A stretch of DNA of 6,672 bases from Candidatus Fermentibacterales bacterium (GCA_016928495.1 JAFGKQ010000026.1:1-6672), one strand, 5' to 3'; counted from the stretch's first letter, positions 1 through 6,672 are shown. A program made the numbers and translations. Notes: a model not told the origin generated them from the sequence alone.

Positions 1-936
1 CGCGGCGACATGGTGCTCACGCAGGAGGTCTTCGAAGGCCCCGCCGGGTACTTCAACGCTTCCTTCGGCGCATCGTCCGCCGGTCTGGGGTCGTCGTGGG
101 ACGGCTCGGGGGCTCTCGATGTGGTGAACCTCCTCGGAACGGGCAGGGAGCTGGAGATATGGGTCGCCAGAGTTGACTGGGGCGGAGTGGACGCATCGGC
201 GCGCTACCGGGAGCCCTGGATCCTGGGAGTTCCCCTGTCGGCCGAGATCCGCGCTTCTCAGGAGGTCCCGGAGAGCGCCTGGGTAAACAGGCAGCTCGAG
301 CTGATCGGCATATGGGAGCTCTCCCGGGGGTTGTCGGTCTGGACGGGAGCCGGCGCATGGCGGGGCTACCCGCCCGAAGGTCCTGACGAGTCGTGGGACT
401 ACGGTCTGATAGGTGGGGGATACGATGGCCGCGAGCCAGTCCGGCAGGGCATGACGGGCATCCTCGTTGCCCTGGAGGGAAGGGCAGGCAGGGGGTCGTC
501 GGGCTCGGACTCGGCAGGCGTTCTGGCCAGTGCCGATCTTGTGGCGGCTGCGGGCTGGTTCGAGGGCGCCCTGGGTCTCGGGGCGGACCTGCGCTGCGCC
601 GGAGTGGTCGAGGGAGACTGGCTGGAGGGCCGTCTCGAGAGCGTTGGAGGGCAGTCGAGCCTGCGCGGGTATCCCGAGAACGCCTTCAGAGTCGGCAGGT
701 ACGCTCTGCTGCGTCCTGAGGTCTCCCTGGGCGAGACCAGGACCAGGGCTTATGCCTTCTGCGATCTTGCCGTGATGGACGACGGGGGCGCGGAGGGCAT
801 CTTCAGAGCGTCCGCGGGAATCGGGCTGAGGAGCCCGGTTGCGCCTCTGGACATCGATGCCTGCGTCGGGGTTCCTTTCAGGGCAGGGTTCCGGGGAGCC
901 AGGGTCTACCTGACGGCGAGGACGCCCATCTTCTGA
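1..936 (+). CDS. Omp85/BamA-TamA family outer membrane beta-barrel protein, 5'-truncated by window
   Basis: This is the C-terminal part of an outer-membrane barrel of the Omp85 superfamily (bacterial surface antigen/D15 domain), whose members insert or export proteins across the outer membrane. The frame is open from base 1. The first ATG (base 10) has no clear ribosome site, so the true start and any POTRA domains probably lie outside the window. Alternating polar/hydrophobic strands run throughout. The diagnostic part is near the C-terminus: a GGQSSLRGYPENAF segment whose RGY (residues 219-221 counted from base 10) matches the conserved loop-6 (V/L)RG(F/Y) motif. It is followed by an alternating stretch with a Glu (RPEVSLG), an Asp-Gly pair, a GIGLR segment and a terminal Phe, as expected for the beta-signal. 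Which subfamily (BamA, TamA or a lineage-specific relative) cannot be decided without the N-terminus. An 89-bp gap with its own promoter separates it from the next gene, so no functional link is implied. Confidence 0.8.
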   Translation, partial: RGDMVLTQEVFEGPAGYFNASFGASSAGLGSSWDGSGALDVVNLLGTGRELEIWVARVDWGGVDASARYREPWILGVPLSAEIRASQEVPESAWVNRQLELIGIWELSRGLSVWTGAGAWRGYPPEGPDESWDYGLIGGGYDGREPVRQGMTGILVALEGRAGRGSSGSDSAGVLASADLVAAAGWFEGALGLGADLRCAGVVEGDWLEGRLESVGGQSSLRGYPENAFRVGRYALLRPEVSLGETRTRAYAFCDLAVMDDGGAEGIFRASAGIGLRSPVAPLDIDACVGVPFRAGFRGARVYLTARTPIF

Positions 937-951
937 GGCGGACTGAGGGGC

Positions 952-980
952 TTGCCTCTCTGAATACATGAACATATAGT
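952..980 (+). promoter_or_regulatory. Sigma-70-like promoter for the regulator-ahcY unit
   Basis: TTGCCT (952-957, 4 of 6 to TTGACA) is followed after exactly 17 nt by TATAGT (975-980, 5 of 6 to TATAAT). It lies in the only AT-rich patch between the barrel gene and the regulator. Transcription would begin near 987 and give a leader of about 40 nt before the proposed ACG start. The patch 961-990 holds an imperfect tandem pair, TGAATACA then TGAACATA, and an ATAT-AGTA-ATAT core over the -10 box. These are plausible sites for autorepression by the ArsR-type protein, but no clean palindrome is present. Confidence 0.55.
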
Positions 981-1014
981 AATATCACGAATGAGCCCCA
1001 TGCTCTCACCGATC

Positions 1015-1020
1015 GGAGGT
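1015..1020 (+). promoter_or_regulatory. Shine-Dalgarno GGAGGT that points to a non-ATG start
   Basis: GGAGGT sits five bases ahead of an ACG codon (1026-1028) that is in frame with the ArsR-methyltransferase protein. No ATG, GTG or TTG lies in that frame between the upstream stop (969-971) and the ATG at 1071. The ATG at 1071 is directly abutted by CTGAGG and would remove the first helix of the DNA-binding domain. The site therefore decides the start in favour of ACG, or marks a recently lost or miscalled ATG. Confidence 0.6.
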
Positions 1021-1025
1021 CGGCG

Positions 1026-1988
1026 ACGGACAACGCCTTCAGCGTTCTGGGCGACAGGAACCGCCTGAGGATGTTCTGCGTGCTGTCCAGGGGTCCCCTC
1101 AACGTGAGCGAGATATGCCGCGTTCTCGGACTCCGCCAGTCCAATGTCAGCCATCACCTGAGGAAGCTGCTGGATGCGGGCCTCGTGGAGAGGCGAGGCA
1201 GATCGGGATGGGTCTACTACGAGCTGGATCGCTCGGAGCCTTTCGCCGTGGAGCTTTCCGAGCTCGTCAGCCGATGGGCGGAGAGGATACCCTGCCTGTC
1301 TTCGGACATGGCGGCTCTGTCGCTGTGCCACGAACGCAGGAGCGCCAGATCCAGGGAGTTCTTCGATCGAAGCGCGGTCGAGCAGCCCGACATCTCCGGC
1401 CTGCTTCCCGACCCGGCCGGCTATCTCGACGAGATGCTCGCCATGCTTCCGGTCGACGGTACCGTGGCGGAGCTCGGGTGTGGAGCCGGAAGGCTCCTCC
1501 TCGAGCTCGCGCACACATCACGCAGGCTCATAGGGGTGGACCAGTCCGAAGGCATGCTCTCCCGGGCCAGGCAACTGGTTGCCTTGGAGGATCTGGCAGG
1601 CAGGGCCGATCTCAGGCTCGGGCGGGTCGAGCACCTGCCCATGGCCGATGGGTCCGTCGACGCCGTCGTGGCGCACATGGTCCTGCACCACGTCCCCGAG
1701 CCGATCAGGGCCCTGCGGGAGGCCTGGCGGGTGCTCGGGCCGGCTGGAAGGCTGGTGGTCGCGGAGCTGACGGCCCACGGCAACGTCGCCTACAGGGAGA
1801 CCCAGGGAGACCTCTGGCCCGGGTTCGAGCCGGCCCAGCTCGAGGGCTGGCTCGGATCCTCGGGATTCGTGGACATCAACAGCATCGCCGTAGCCTCAGG
1901 CGCGGTGCTTCTGGTAAGCTCTCGCAAGGGAGGAAAGGAGGACCGACTTGTCCGGGATGGAGACAGGAAAGCGGGATCGGGAGCCTGA
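1026..1988 (+). CDS. ArsR-family regulator fused to SAM-dependent methyltransferase domain (SahR-like)
   Basis: The protein is 320 aa if started at ACG 1026. Residues about 1-70 form an ArsR winged helix: the family's LGDRNRLRM opening, then [22 protein letters not shown] as the helix-turn-helix (about 27-48) and a wing around [12 protein letters not shown]. Residues about 105-300 are a class I Rossmann methyltransferase: glycine-rich motif I AELGCGAG (148-155) and the acidic residue D172 in GVDQSEGM, which would bind the ribose of SAM or [13 protein letters not shown] follows, typical of the Methyltransf_11 type. Known background: SahR regulators of Proteobacteria have this same fusion, sense S-adenosylhomocysteine and control methyl-cycle genes including ahcY. 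The overlap with ahcY (41 nt) makes the same role likely here, as a repressor released by SAH. It may be a ligand sensor rather than an active methyltransferase; the sequence does not settle this. The fusion architecture is clear; the SahR assignment is inference from architecture plus neighbour. The ArsR homology continues upstream of the ATG at 1071, which is why the earlier start is chosen. Confidence 0.85.
   Translation, partial: TDNAFSVLGDRNRLRMFCVLSRGPLNVSEICRVLGLRQSNVSHHLRKLLDAGLVERRGRSGWVYYELDRSEPFAVELSELVSRWAERIPCLSSDMAALSLCHERRSARSREFFDRSAVEQPDISGLLPDPAGYLDEMLAMLPVDGTVAELGCGAGRLLLELAHTSRRLIGVDQSEGMLSRARQLVALEDLAGRADLRLGRVEHLPMADGSVDAVVAHMVLHHVPEPIRALREAWRVLGPAGRLVVAELTAHGNVAYRETQGDLWPGFEPAQLEGWLGSSGFVDINSIAVASGAVLLVSSRKGGKEDRLVRDGDRKAGSGA
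1936..1941 (+). promoter_or_regulatory. Shine-Dalgarno AGGAGG for ahcY, deciding a TTG start
   Basis: AGGAGG, within AAAGGAGGA, lies six bases ahead of TTG 1948. The next in-frame ATG (1957) would be 15 bases away, too far. The site is inside the 3' end of the regulator's coding sequence, so translation of the two genes is probably coupled. Confidence 0.8.
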
Positions 1989-3393
1989 TCACAGGGTAGC
2001 CGATCTATCTCTGGCCGAGCTGGGTCGCCGTGAGATCGAGATAGCCGAGAGGGAGATGCCTGGCCTTCTGGCCATCCGCGAGAAGCATGGCCCCGAGAAG
2101 CCGCTGCAGGGACTCAGGATCACCGGGTCCCTGCACATGACGGTCGAGACATCCGTTCTCATAGAGACTCTCAGGCATCTGGGCGCAGACGTCAGGTGGG
2201 CAAGCTGCAACATCTTCTCGACCCAGGACCATGCCGCCGCGGCCATGGTGCGGGCCGGGGTGCCGGTCTTCGCCTGGAAGGGTGAGAGCCTCCGGGAGTA
2301 CTGGTGGTGCACCAGACAGGCGCTGACCTTCCCCGGGGGCACTGGTCCCGACCTGATAGTGGACGATGGGGGCGATGCCGCCCTCATGGTACACGCCGGC
2401 TACGACATGGAGGAGCACTACGAGCGGGAGGGGGCTCTTCCCGAGCTACCGTCGTGCTCCAGGGACGAGATGGAGCTCCTGAGGAACCTCAGGCAAGGCA
2501 TCGAGAATGGGGAGAAGGGTTTCTGGAGCAGGGTGGCAGCCGGTATCATCGGCGTCTCCGAGGAGACGACCACGGGAGTCAACAGGCTCTACCAGCGCCT
2601 GGAATCCGGTCGGCTCCTGTTCCCGGCCTACAACGTGAACGACTCCGTGACCAAGAGCAAGTTCGACAACCTTTACGGATGTCGTGAGTCGCTCGCGGAC
2701 GGGATAAAGAGAGCCACGGACGTCATGGTGGCCGGCAAGGTGGTTGTTGTCTGCGGCTACGGCGATGTTGGCAAGGGCTGCTGTCAGAGCATGCGAGGCT
2801 TCGGCGCGAGGGTCATAGTGACCGAGATAGACCCGATCTGCGCCCTGCAGGCCGCCATGGAGGGCTACGAGGTTTCCACGGTCGAGGAGGCGCTGCCCGA
2901 AGGGGACATCTTCGTCACTGCCACGGGCAACCTCTCGGTGATAACCTGCGGCCACATGGCAGCCATGAAGGACCAGGCGATCGTCTGCAACATCGGGCAC
3001 TTCGATCACGAGATCGATGTGGACGGGCTCGAGTCCCTGCCCGGGGTCGTGAAGACCGAGATAAAGCCCCAGGTTCACAGGTACAGCTTCCCCGACGGCC
3101 ACTCCATCTTTCTCCTGGCGGAGGGAAGGCTGGTCAACCTGGGTTGCGCGACCGGGCACCCCAGCTTCATCATGTCCAGCTCCTTCACGAACCAGTGCCT
3201 TGCCCAGATCGCTCTCGCTACGGAGCGCCCCGGGATAGGCGTGTACAGACTCCCGAAGAGGTTGGACGAGGAAGTGGCCAGGCTGCACCTGGAGAAGCTC
3301 GGAGTGAGGCTCACGAGACTCAGGCCGGAGCAGGCCGCCTACATAGGCGTGGACGTGGACGGCCCGTACAAGCCCGAGCACTACCGGTACTGA
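1948..3393 (+). CDS. ahcY: S-adenosylhomocysteine hydrolase (adenosylhomocysteinase)
   Basis: This cytosolic NAD-dependent enzyme splits S-adenosylhomocysteine into adenosine and homocysteine, relieving product inhibition of methyltransferases and feeding homocysteine back to methionine. The product is 481 aa and full length. Visible landmarks: SLHMTVET with substrate-site H63; [12 protein letters not shown] (about 88-99); VDDGGD (138-143); SEETTTG (204-210); [13 protein letters not shown] with K236, D240 and N241 matching the catalytic Lys, Asp and Asn; the NAD-binding GYGDVGKG (270-277); GHPSFIMS; and the C-terminal PYKPEHYRY whose Lys475 and Tyr479 reach into the neighbouring subunit's cofactor site in known structures. 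About 60 residues lie between VDDGGD and SEETTTG, some 40 more than in the human enzyme. This is the insertion known from plant and mycobacterial forms. The usual Cys just before the LHMT motif is Ser61, a mild change. TTG start chosen from the ribosome site. It overlaps the SahR-like regulator by 41 nt. Confidence 0.97.
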   Translation: MSGMETGKRDREPDHRVADLSLAELGRREIEIAEREMPGLLAIREKHGPEKPLQGLRITGSLHMTVETSVLIETLRHLGADVRWASCNIFSTQDHAAAAMVRAGVPVFAWKGESLREYWWCTRQALTFPGGTGPDLIVDDGGDAALMVHAGYDMEEHYEREGALPELPSCSRDEMELLRNLRQGIENGEKGFWSRVAAGIIGVSEETTTGVNRLYQRLESGRLLFPAYNVNDSVTKSKFDNLYGCRESLADGIKRATDVMVAGKVVVVCGYGDVGKGCCQSMRGFGARVIVTEIDPICALQAAMEGYEVSTVEEALPEGDIFVTATGNLSVITCGHMAAMKDQAIVCNIGHFDHEIDVDGLESLPGVVKTEIKPQVHRYSFPDGHSIFLLAEGRLVNLGCATGHPSFIMSSSFTNQCLAQIALATERPGIGVYRLPKRLDEEVARLHLEKLGVRLTRLRPEQAAYIGVDVDGPYKPEHYRY

Positions 3394-3448
3394 TCGCACC
3401 CGTTCCCGGAACAACGGTCCTCCGGCGGGAGCGACGGGCGCCTCGAGC
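3394..3448. other. Convergent intergenic gap with weak hairpins
   Basis: These 55 bases separate the converging stops of ahcY and the recombinase-like gene. CCGTT (3400-3404) pairs with AACGG (3413-3417), and CTCC (3420-3423) can pair with GGAG (3428-3431). Neither is followed by a T-run on either strand, so intrinsic termination is not convincing. Rho-dependent termination, or a compact bidirectional hairpin terminator, is possible. Confidence 0.3.
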
Positions 3449-4291
3449 CTATCTCGTCATGAACCTGTCCATGGGGCTCATGATCCTCAGCGGGCCCCTG
3501 CCAACAGCCAGTTTCACGTAGGGTGTCATCATGGACGGCGTGCTCACTCCGAGCAGGCGCTGGAGGAGCTTCCTGTCCACTCCGTCCTCGAGAAGATGGA
3601 CCGCGAAGCTGTGCCTGAGCCAGCCGAGGGTGGCATGCCTGTCTACCCCGGCGGCTGCCAGCGACTCGGAGAATGCTCTCTGTATCGTGCGTGCCGATAT
3701 GCAGGACTTCCTGCCCCTGCCCGGGAAGAGGAAGGGAGACTCGGCGCTCCTCGTCCGGAGGTACTGGTCGAGAGTGCTCTCCGCGCTCCTGGCCAGTATC
3801 GTGTCCCTCACATGGCTGCCGCCACGGCTGTTGACGTGGATCACCATTGCCTTCCTGTCGATTCCTGCGAGCAGAAGGCAGGCCGCCTCTCCCACCCGAA
3901 GGCCGGACGAGTAGACGAGCATGAGAGCCAGCCGGTACCTGATGTCCTCCGTGTTCCCGATGATCGAGGAGATCTCCTCGCGGGTGAAGACGCCGTGAAG
4001 CGGGAGCCCCCTGGAGGGCAGCCCGGATTCGGGCAGCGGGTCCGCCTTCTTGAGGACCTCGGTGTAGAGGAACCTTATTGCGCTCTGGGCCTGGTTTATG
4101 TATGAGAGCGACTTGCGCTCTTCCAGGAGAGCGTTGAAGTAGCTCTCGAGCTGCGCGTGGGTAAGACCGGTCACCGAGTCACCGAAGGTCCTGGTGAGCC
4201 TTCGGATGTGGGAGAGGTAGCTGTTGGCGGTCCTGACGCTTCTTCCAGCCTCGATCAGGACGTTCCGCATCTCCTGCAGGAGGTCAGCCAT
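3449..4291 (-). CDS. Tyrosine-recombinase-fold protein with degenerate active site
   Basis: The protein is 280 aa with a SAM-like core-binding domain (about 1-90; the helical stretches RTANSYLSHIRRL and NQAQSAIRFLYTEVL match integrase N-domains) and a tyrosine recombinase catalytic domain (about 100-270). Box I Arg is present (SSGLRVGEA, R132), as are box II Arg (WLRHSF, R226) and the nucleophile Tyr in TPYVKL (Y258). Three other conserved positions are changed. The beta-hairpin that normally reads GKGxKxR reads RGGSHVR (156-162), so both Lys are gone. The HxLR His is Gly223. The LGH(S/T) His is Val249 in LLGVS. Length and N-domain are closest to integron-integrase or XerC-like proteins. Start: ATG 4291 has AAAGG (4301-4305) nine bases upstream; GTG 4294 is an alternative with six-base spacing. 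It is divergent from the kinase-like gene and convergent with ahcY. No att site, cargo or transposase is seen. It may still cut DNA poorly, or act as a DNA-binding protein. Confidence 0.85.
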   Translation of the reverse strand: MADLLQEMRNVLIEAGRSVRTANSYLSHIRRLTRTFGDSVTGLTHAQLESYFNALLEERKSLSYINQAQSAIRFLYTEVLKKADPLPESGLPSRGLPLHGVFTREEISSIIGNTEDIRYRLALMLVYSSGLRVGEAACLLLAGIDRKAMVIHVNSRGGSHVRDTILARSAESTLDQYLRTRSAESPFLFPGRGRKSCISARTIQRAFSESLAAAGVDRHATLGWLRHSFAVHLLEDGVDRKLLQRLLGVSTPSMMTPYVKLAVGRGPLRIMSPMDRFMTR

Positions 4292-4345
4292 CACCGGTCG
4301 CCTTTCCAGACTGCTCAGGGGCGTGTCCAGTCCGTTGGCCACTAT

Positions 4346-4375
4346 TAAATACCGCTGGCACCATCTATGTGTCAA
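4346..4375 (-). promoter_or_regulatory. Candidate promoter for the recombinase-like gene
   Basis: On the minus strand a perfect TTGACA (plus 4370-4375) is followed after 18 nt by TATTTA (plus 4346-4351, only 3 of 6). An overlapping TTTAAT (4344-4349) fits better (5 of 6) but at 20-nt spacing. This AT-rich core is the only one in the divergent region, so both genes probably use it. No matching plus-strand promoter was convincing. Confidence 0.35.
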
Positions 4376-4395
4376 ATGAGACGGAGGCCACCCCT

Positions 4396-4411
4396 GGCGC
4401 CGCCGGGTGCC
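4396..4411 (+). other. GC-rich hairpin in the leader of the sensor-kinase-like gene
   Basis: GGCGCC (4396-4401) and GGTGCC (4406-4411) form a six-pair stem, one pair being G-T, around the loop GCCG. It sits 20 bases before the chosen ATG. It has no T-run, so it is more likely a leader structure than a terminator; chance in GC-rich DNA is also possible. Confidence 0.25.
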
Positions 4412-4430
4412 CGCACTCTCCTGGTGTTGT

Positions 4431-6672
4431 ATGCTTGGTGAGATGAGCACTGGACCGGAGCGGGGCCCCGCGGCAGGGCCGCAGTCAGGACGGGCGGGAG
4501 AGGGGCGAGCACTCCCTCTCTCGATGGTGGCTCTCTGCGTCCTGGTCGCGCTGCTCCCGATCCTCGTCCATCTCCTCGACTCGAGCAGGCTCGCATCCTG
4601 TCTCGACGATGCCCTGCTCCTGAGGGCCGAATGCTGCTCGAGGACGCTCGCGCTCATGCTCGAGCGAAGCTCCATCGCGGCGCAGGCGATTCCCGCCATG
4701 CTCGCCGACGGGCATGCGGCCACGGAGCCGCATCTGGCCGCCGAGCTGCTGTCGGCAGTCGAGTCGCTGGGCCTGGTCGGGGCGGGAGTGCTCGTCGTCG
4801 GCTCAGAGCCGGACACGGTTTTCGCTCTGCTTTCCGCCCGGCACTCCGGGCTGTCGGAAGCGGACGGGCCAGGACAGAGCGCCTGGATCGAGGCTATGGC
4901 CTCGTCCGCTTCCCTCCCGGACCCGGACGGGCGTCGCCAGGGCTTGACTGTCGGCTCCGTCGTGGCGAGCAGCCACCCTTTCGACATGCCCACCTCCGGT
5001 GAATGGGATCTGTCCGCGGTGATCGCTCTGGACGCCTCGGGGCCGTCGAAAAGGCTGGCCGCAAGCGGACCATCGGCATTGCCTGTCGCGGCCGCGGGCA
5101 GCCTGGTTGCCGCAGGCGCCTGCCTGCTTCTCGTCCGGCTCTCACGGCTCGGGAGGAGACCGGGTCCCGCTCCCGACTCCGTTGCCCGTGCCGCCCCGCT
5201 TGATCCCGATGAGCATCGGGATGGAGGCAAGAGCTCCTTGCCCGAGCAGATCGAGAGCCTGCTGGAGTCCTCGACCATGGTCTCCCTGGTCGTCCTGGAC
5301 GGCGAGGGGGCTGTCCGCCGGGCGAGCTCTCCGGCTGAATCCCTGCTGGACACGATGCTCGACGACATGGAGGGGGATCCGCTGTGGTCGCTGGCCTGTT
5401 TCGGCGCGGGGGACAGGGGCAGGATCCGGGCCGGGGTGGAGTCCGGAGAGCACTGCAGCCTCGAGCTGAGCGTTCTGCACGGCTCCGGCGAGGAGAAGCT
5501 GATCGCTCTCTCCATGGATCCCCTGGACCTCTCGTCGGGCAGCACGGGATGCCTCGTCAGCATGATGGACAGGACGGAGGTGATGGAGGCCAGACGTGAG
5601 CGCGAGGATCTCGAGCAGAAGAGGCTGGAGGCGAGCAACGCCCAGGTCTTCCGGACGATCGCCAGGAGCCTGGCGAGCGATCTCAACAACCTGCTCTCGG
5701 GCGTCGTGGGTGCCGCCTCCCTGGGGGAGGCGCTCCACGAGGGCCCGGAGAGCAGTGACAGGCAGCGCTACAGGGCCATCCTCAACGCCTCGGAGAGAGC
5801 CTCGGTCATCTCGGACGAGCTGCTTTCTCTCGCCGACCACACCCGGCAGTCCAACAGGCCGCTGGACCTCTGCCAGGAGATCGAGGAGATCACCGAGACT
5901 CTCAGATCCGTAGTACCCGACAATGTCTCGCTGGATCTGGCGCTGGGCTCCGGTCTTCCTCCGGTACTCGCCGACAAGGTCGTGCTACGGCAGATGCTCT
6001 TCACCCTCGTGCTGGACTCCTGCAAGAACATGGAGGGCGCCGGGCAGATAACCGTCTCTCTGGAGGACGTGGCCGAGCCTGCTTCGGATATCCGCTTCTC
6101 CAGTGCCTGCAGAGCCCTGCACCGAGTGCACTGCGTTTCCCTGTCCGTGTCCGACACCGCCGAGCGTGAGGGAGGCCACGGGCCTCTCAGGGGATCAAGG
6201 CCTCCGGGCGAGCCGGGAGCCGTAGCGGGACTGGTTCGCAGCCTTCAGGGTTGCATGACGTCCACGAGCGGCTGGAGGGGCTCAGTGGTCCGCGTTCTCA
6301 TGCCGGCCACCGAGAGGCCTCGGGACGACCGTGACTCCCGGACAGCCAGGAGGACGAGCGGTGAAGGAATCGCCGTGCTCGTCGCGGAGAAGGACGAGAT
6401 CGTAAGGGAGACGGCCAGGGAGATACTGGAGCACTACGGTTTCAGGGTAGCGACGGCGGCCTCCCTGGATGAGGCTGCGGTGATCATGGAGCACGAGCGG
6501 TTCGAGGCTCTGGTCATGGACAGCGTTCTGACGGAGTCCGGTCCCGCAGAGCTGGTCAGGCTGTGCCGCGAGCGCTGGCCCTGGCTCTCGATCCTCTTCA
6601 GCAGCGCATTCGAAGCCGCCGATGATCTCGTCAGGTCGACCGGAGCGGACAGTGTCGGCTTTCTCAAGAAGC
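4431..6672 (+). CDS. Membrane-anchored hybrid sensor kinase-like protein (PAS-DHp-HATPase-receiver), probably kinase-dead, 3'-truncated by window
   Basis: The frame stays open to the right edge, giving at least 747 residues. Order: Arg/Gly/Pro-rich N-terminus; membrane helix 1 (about 30-49); a periplasmic region of about 165 residues matching no family I recognise, with Cys57, 68 and 69; membrane helix 2 (about 217-235); a weak PAS domain (about 274-383) ending in the usual D-x-T-E; a short coiled coil (384-405); DHp (about 405-480); HATPase-like region (about 490-625); receiver (about 647 on). The DHp motif reads LASDLNNLLSGVVG where relatives (HPK4, NtrB-like hybrids) have LAHDFNNLL, so the phosphoacceptor His is Ser416. 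The N-box Asn is Asp529 (LVLDSCKNM), the G1 box is DTAERE (575-580) instead of DxGxG, and no F or G2 box is visible. The receiver keeps Asp697, Ser725 and Lys747, but its acidic pair is EK. Start uncertain: ATG 4431 has GGTG four bases upstream; ATG 4443 and GTG 4407 are alternatives. Confidence 0.85.
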   Translation, partial: MLGEMSTGPERGPAAGPQSGRAGEGRALPLSMVALCVLVALLPILVHLLDSSRLASCLDDALLLRAECCSRTLALMLERSSIAAQAIPAMLADGHAATEPHLAAELLSAVESLGLVGAGVLVVGSEPDTVFALLSARHSGLSEADGPGQSAWIEAMASSASLPDPDGRRQGLTVGSVVASSHPFDMPTSGEWDLSAVIALDASGPSKRLAASGPSALPVAAAGSLVAAGACLLLVRLSRLGRRPGPAPDSVARAAPLDPDEHRDGGKSSLPEQIESLLESSTMVSLVVLDGEGAVRRASSPAESLLDTMLDDMEGDPLWSLACFGAGDRGRIRAGVESGEHCSLELSVLHGSGEEKLIALSMDPLDLSSGSTGCLVSMMDRTEVMEARREREDLEQKRLEASNAQVFRTIARSLASDLNNLLSGVVGAASLGEALHEGPESSDRQRYRAILNASERASVISDELLSLADHTRQSNRPLDLCQEIEEITETLRSVVPDNVSLDLALGSGLPPVLADKVVLRQMLFTLVLDSCKNMEGAGQITVSLEDVAEPASDIRFSSACRALHRVHCVSLSVSDTAEREGGHGPLRGSRPPGEPGAVAGLVRSLQGCMTSTSGWRGSVVRVLMPATERPRDDRDSRTARRTSGEGIAVLVAEKDEIVRETAREILEHYGFRVATAASLDEAAVIMEHERFEALVMDSVLTESGPAELVRLCRERWPWLSILFSSAFEAADDLVRSTGADSVGFLKK

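Noticed and set aside
945-960. Hairpin GAGGGG/CCTCTC after the barrel gene as a terminator
   Set aside because: The stem is short with a G-T pair, no T-run follows, and it overlaps the -35 box of the next promoter.
993-1005. Small GAGC/GCTC hairpin in the regulator leader as a riboswitch or SAH-sensing RNA
   Set aside because: Only four pairs around a five-base loop; the leader of about 40 nt is too short for a known SAH riboswitch.
1115-1999. A 294-codon plus-strand frame overlapping the regulator
   Set aside because: It is an Arg/Gly-rich shift of the regulator frame, which carries the clear ArsR and methyltransferase motifs.
2446-3414. A 322-codon minus-strand frame opposite ahcY
   Set aside because: It mirrors the strongly conserved ahcY codons and shows no domain or ribosome site of its own.
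3449-4430. Integrated mobile element or integron platform around the recombinase-like gene
   Set aside because: No attachment-type repeat, attC-like cassette site, tRNA, transposase or cargo gene was seen, and the active site is degenerate.
3449-5689. A 746-codon minus-strand open frame extending the recombinase-like gene upstream across the divergent region and antisense to the kinase-like gene
   Set aside because: The first 466 codons are Ser/Arg/Ala-rich with no domain character and lie opposite a clearly coding frame. The recombinase homology begins at ATG 4291 with its own ribosome site. Long antisense frames are common in GC-rich coding DNA.

Overview
The window is GC-rich bacterial chromosome with an outer membrane (an Omp85-type barrel gene enters from the left). 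Arg is very often AGG and Ile is often ATA despite the high GC, and start codons are mixed (a TTG is well supported and an ACG is suspected). I cannot name the organism. The gene style suggests an uncultivated Gram-negative lineage, perhaps in the FCB superphylum, but this is inference only.

Layout: (1) 1-936, plus strand: the 3' part of an Omp85/surface-antigen barrel protein. (2) 952-3393, plus strand: a two-gene unit with its own promoter. It encodes an ArsR-type winged-helix regulator fused to a class I SAM-dependent methyltransferase domain (SahR-like, 320 aa), then S-adenosylhomocysteine hydrolase (ahcY, 481 aa), with a 41-nt overlap. A protein able to sense S-adenosylhomocysteine therefore sits directly ahead of the enzyme that removes it, which fits local feedback control of the methyl cycle. 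(3) 3394-3448: a short convergent gap. (4) 3449-4291, minus strand: a 280-aa tyrosine-recombinase-fold protein that keeps both Arg and the Tyr but lacks the Lys and the two His-box residues. (5) 4292-4430: a divergent intergenic region with an AT-rich core. (6) 4431 to the window end, plus strand: a membrane-anchored hybrid sensor kinase (PAS, DHp, HATPase, receiver) still open at the right edge. Its phosphoacceptor His is Ser and its ATP-binding boxes are eroded, while the receiver Asp is kept.

The first half is ordinary metabolism with a neat regulatory fusion. The second half is the unusual part: two divergent, full-length genes share one promoter region and each has lost conserved catalytic residues without losing its frame. 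That looks more like repurposing than decay, but it is inference from motif reading alone. No RNA genes, CRISPR array, insertion sequence or attachment site was seen.
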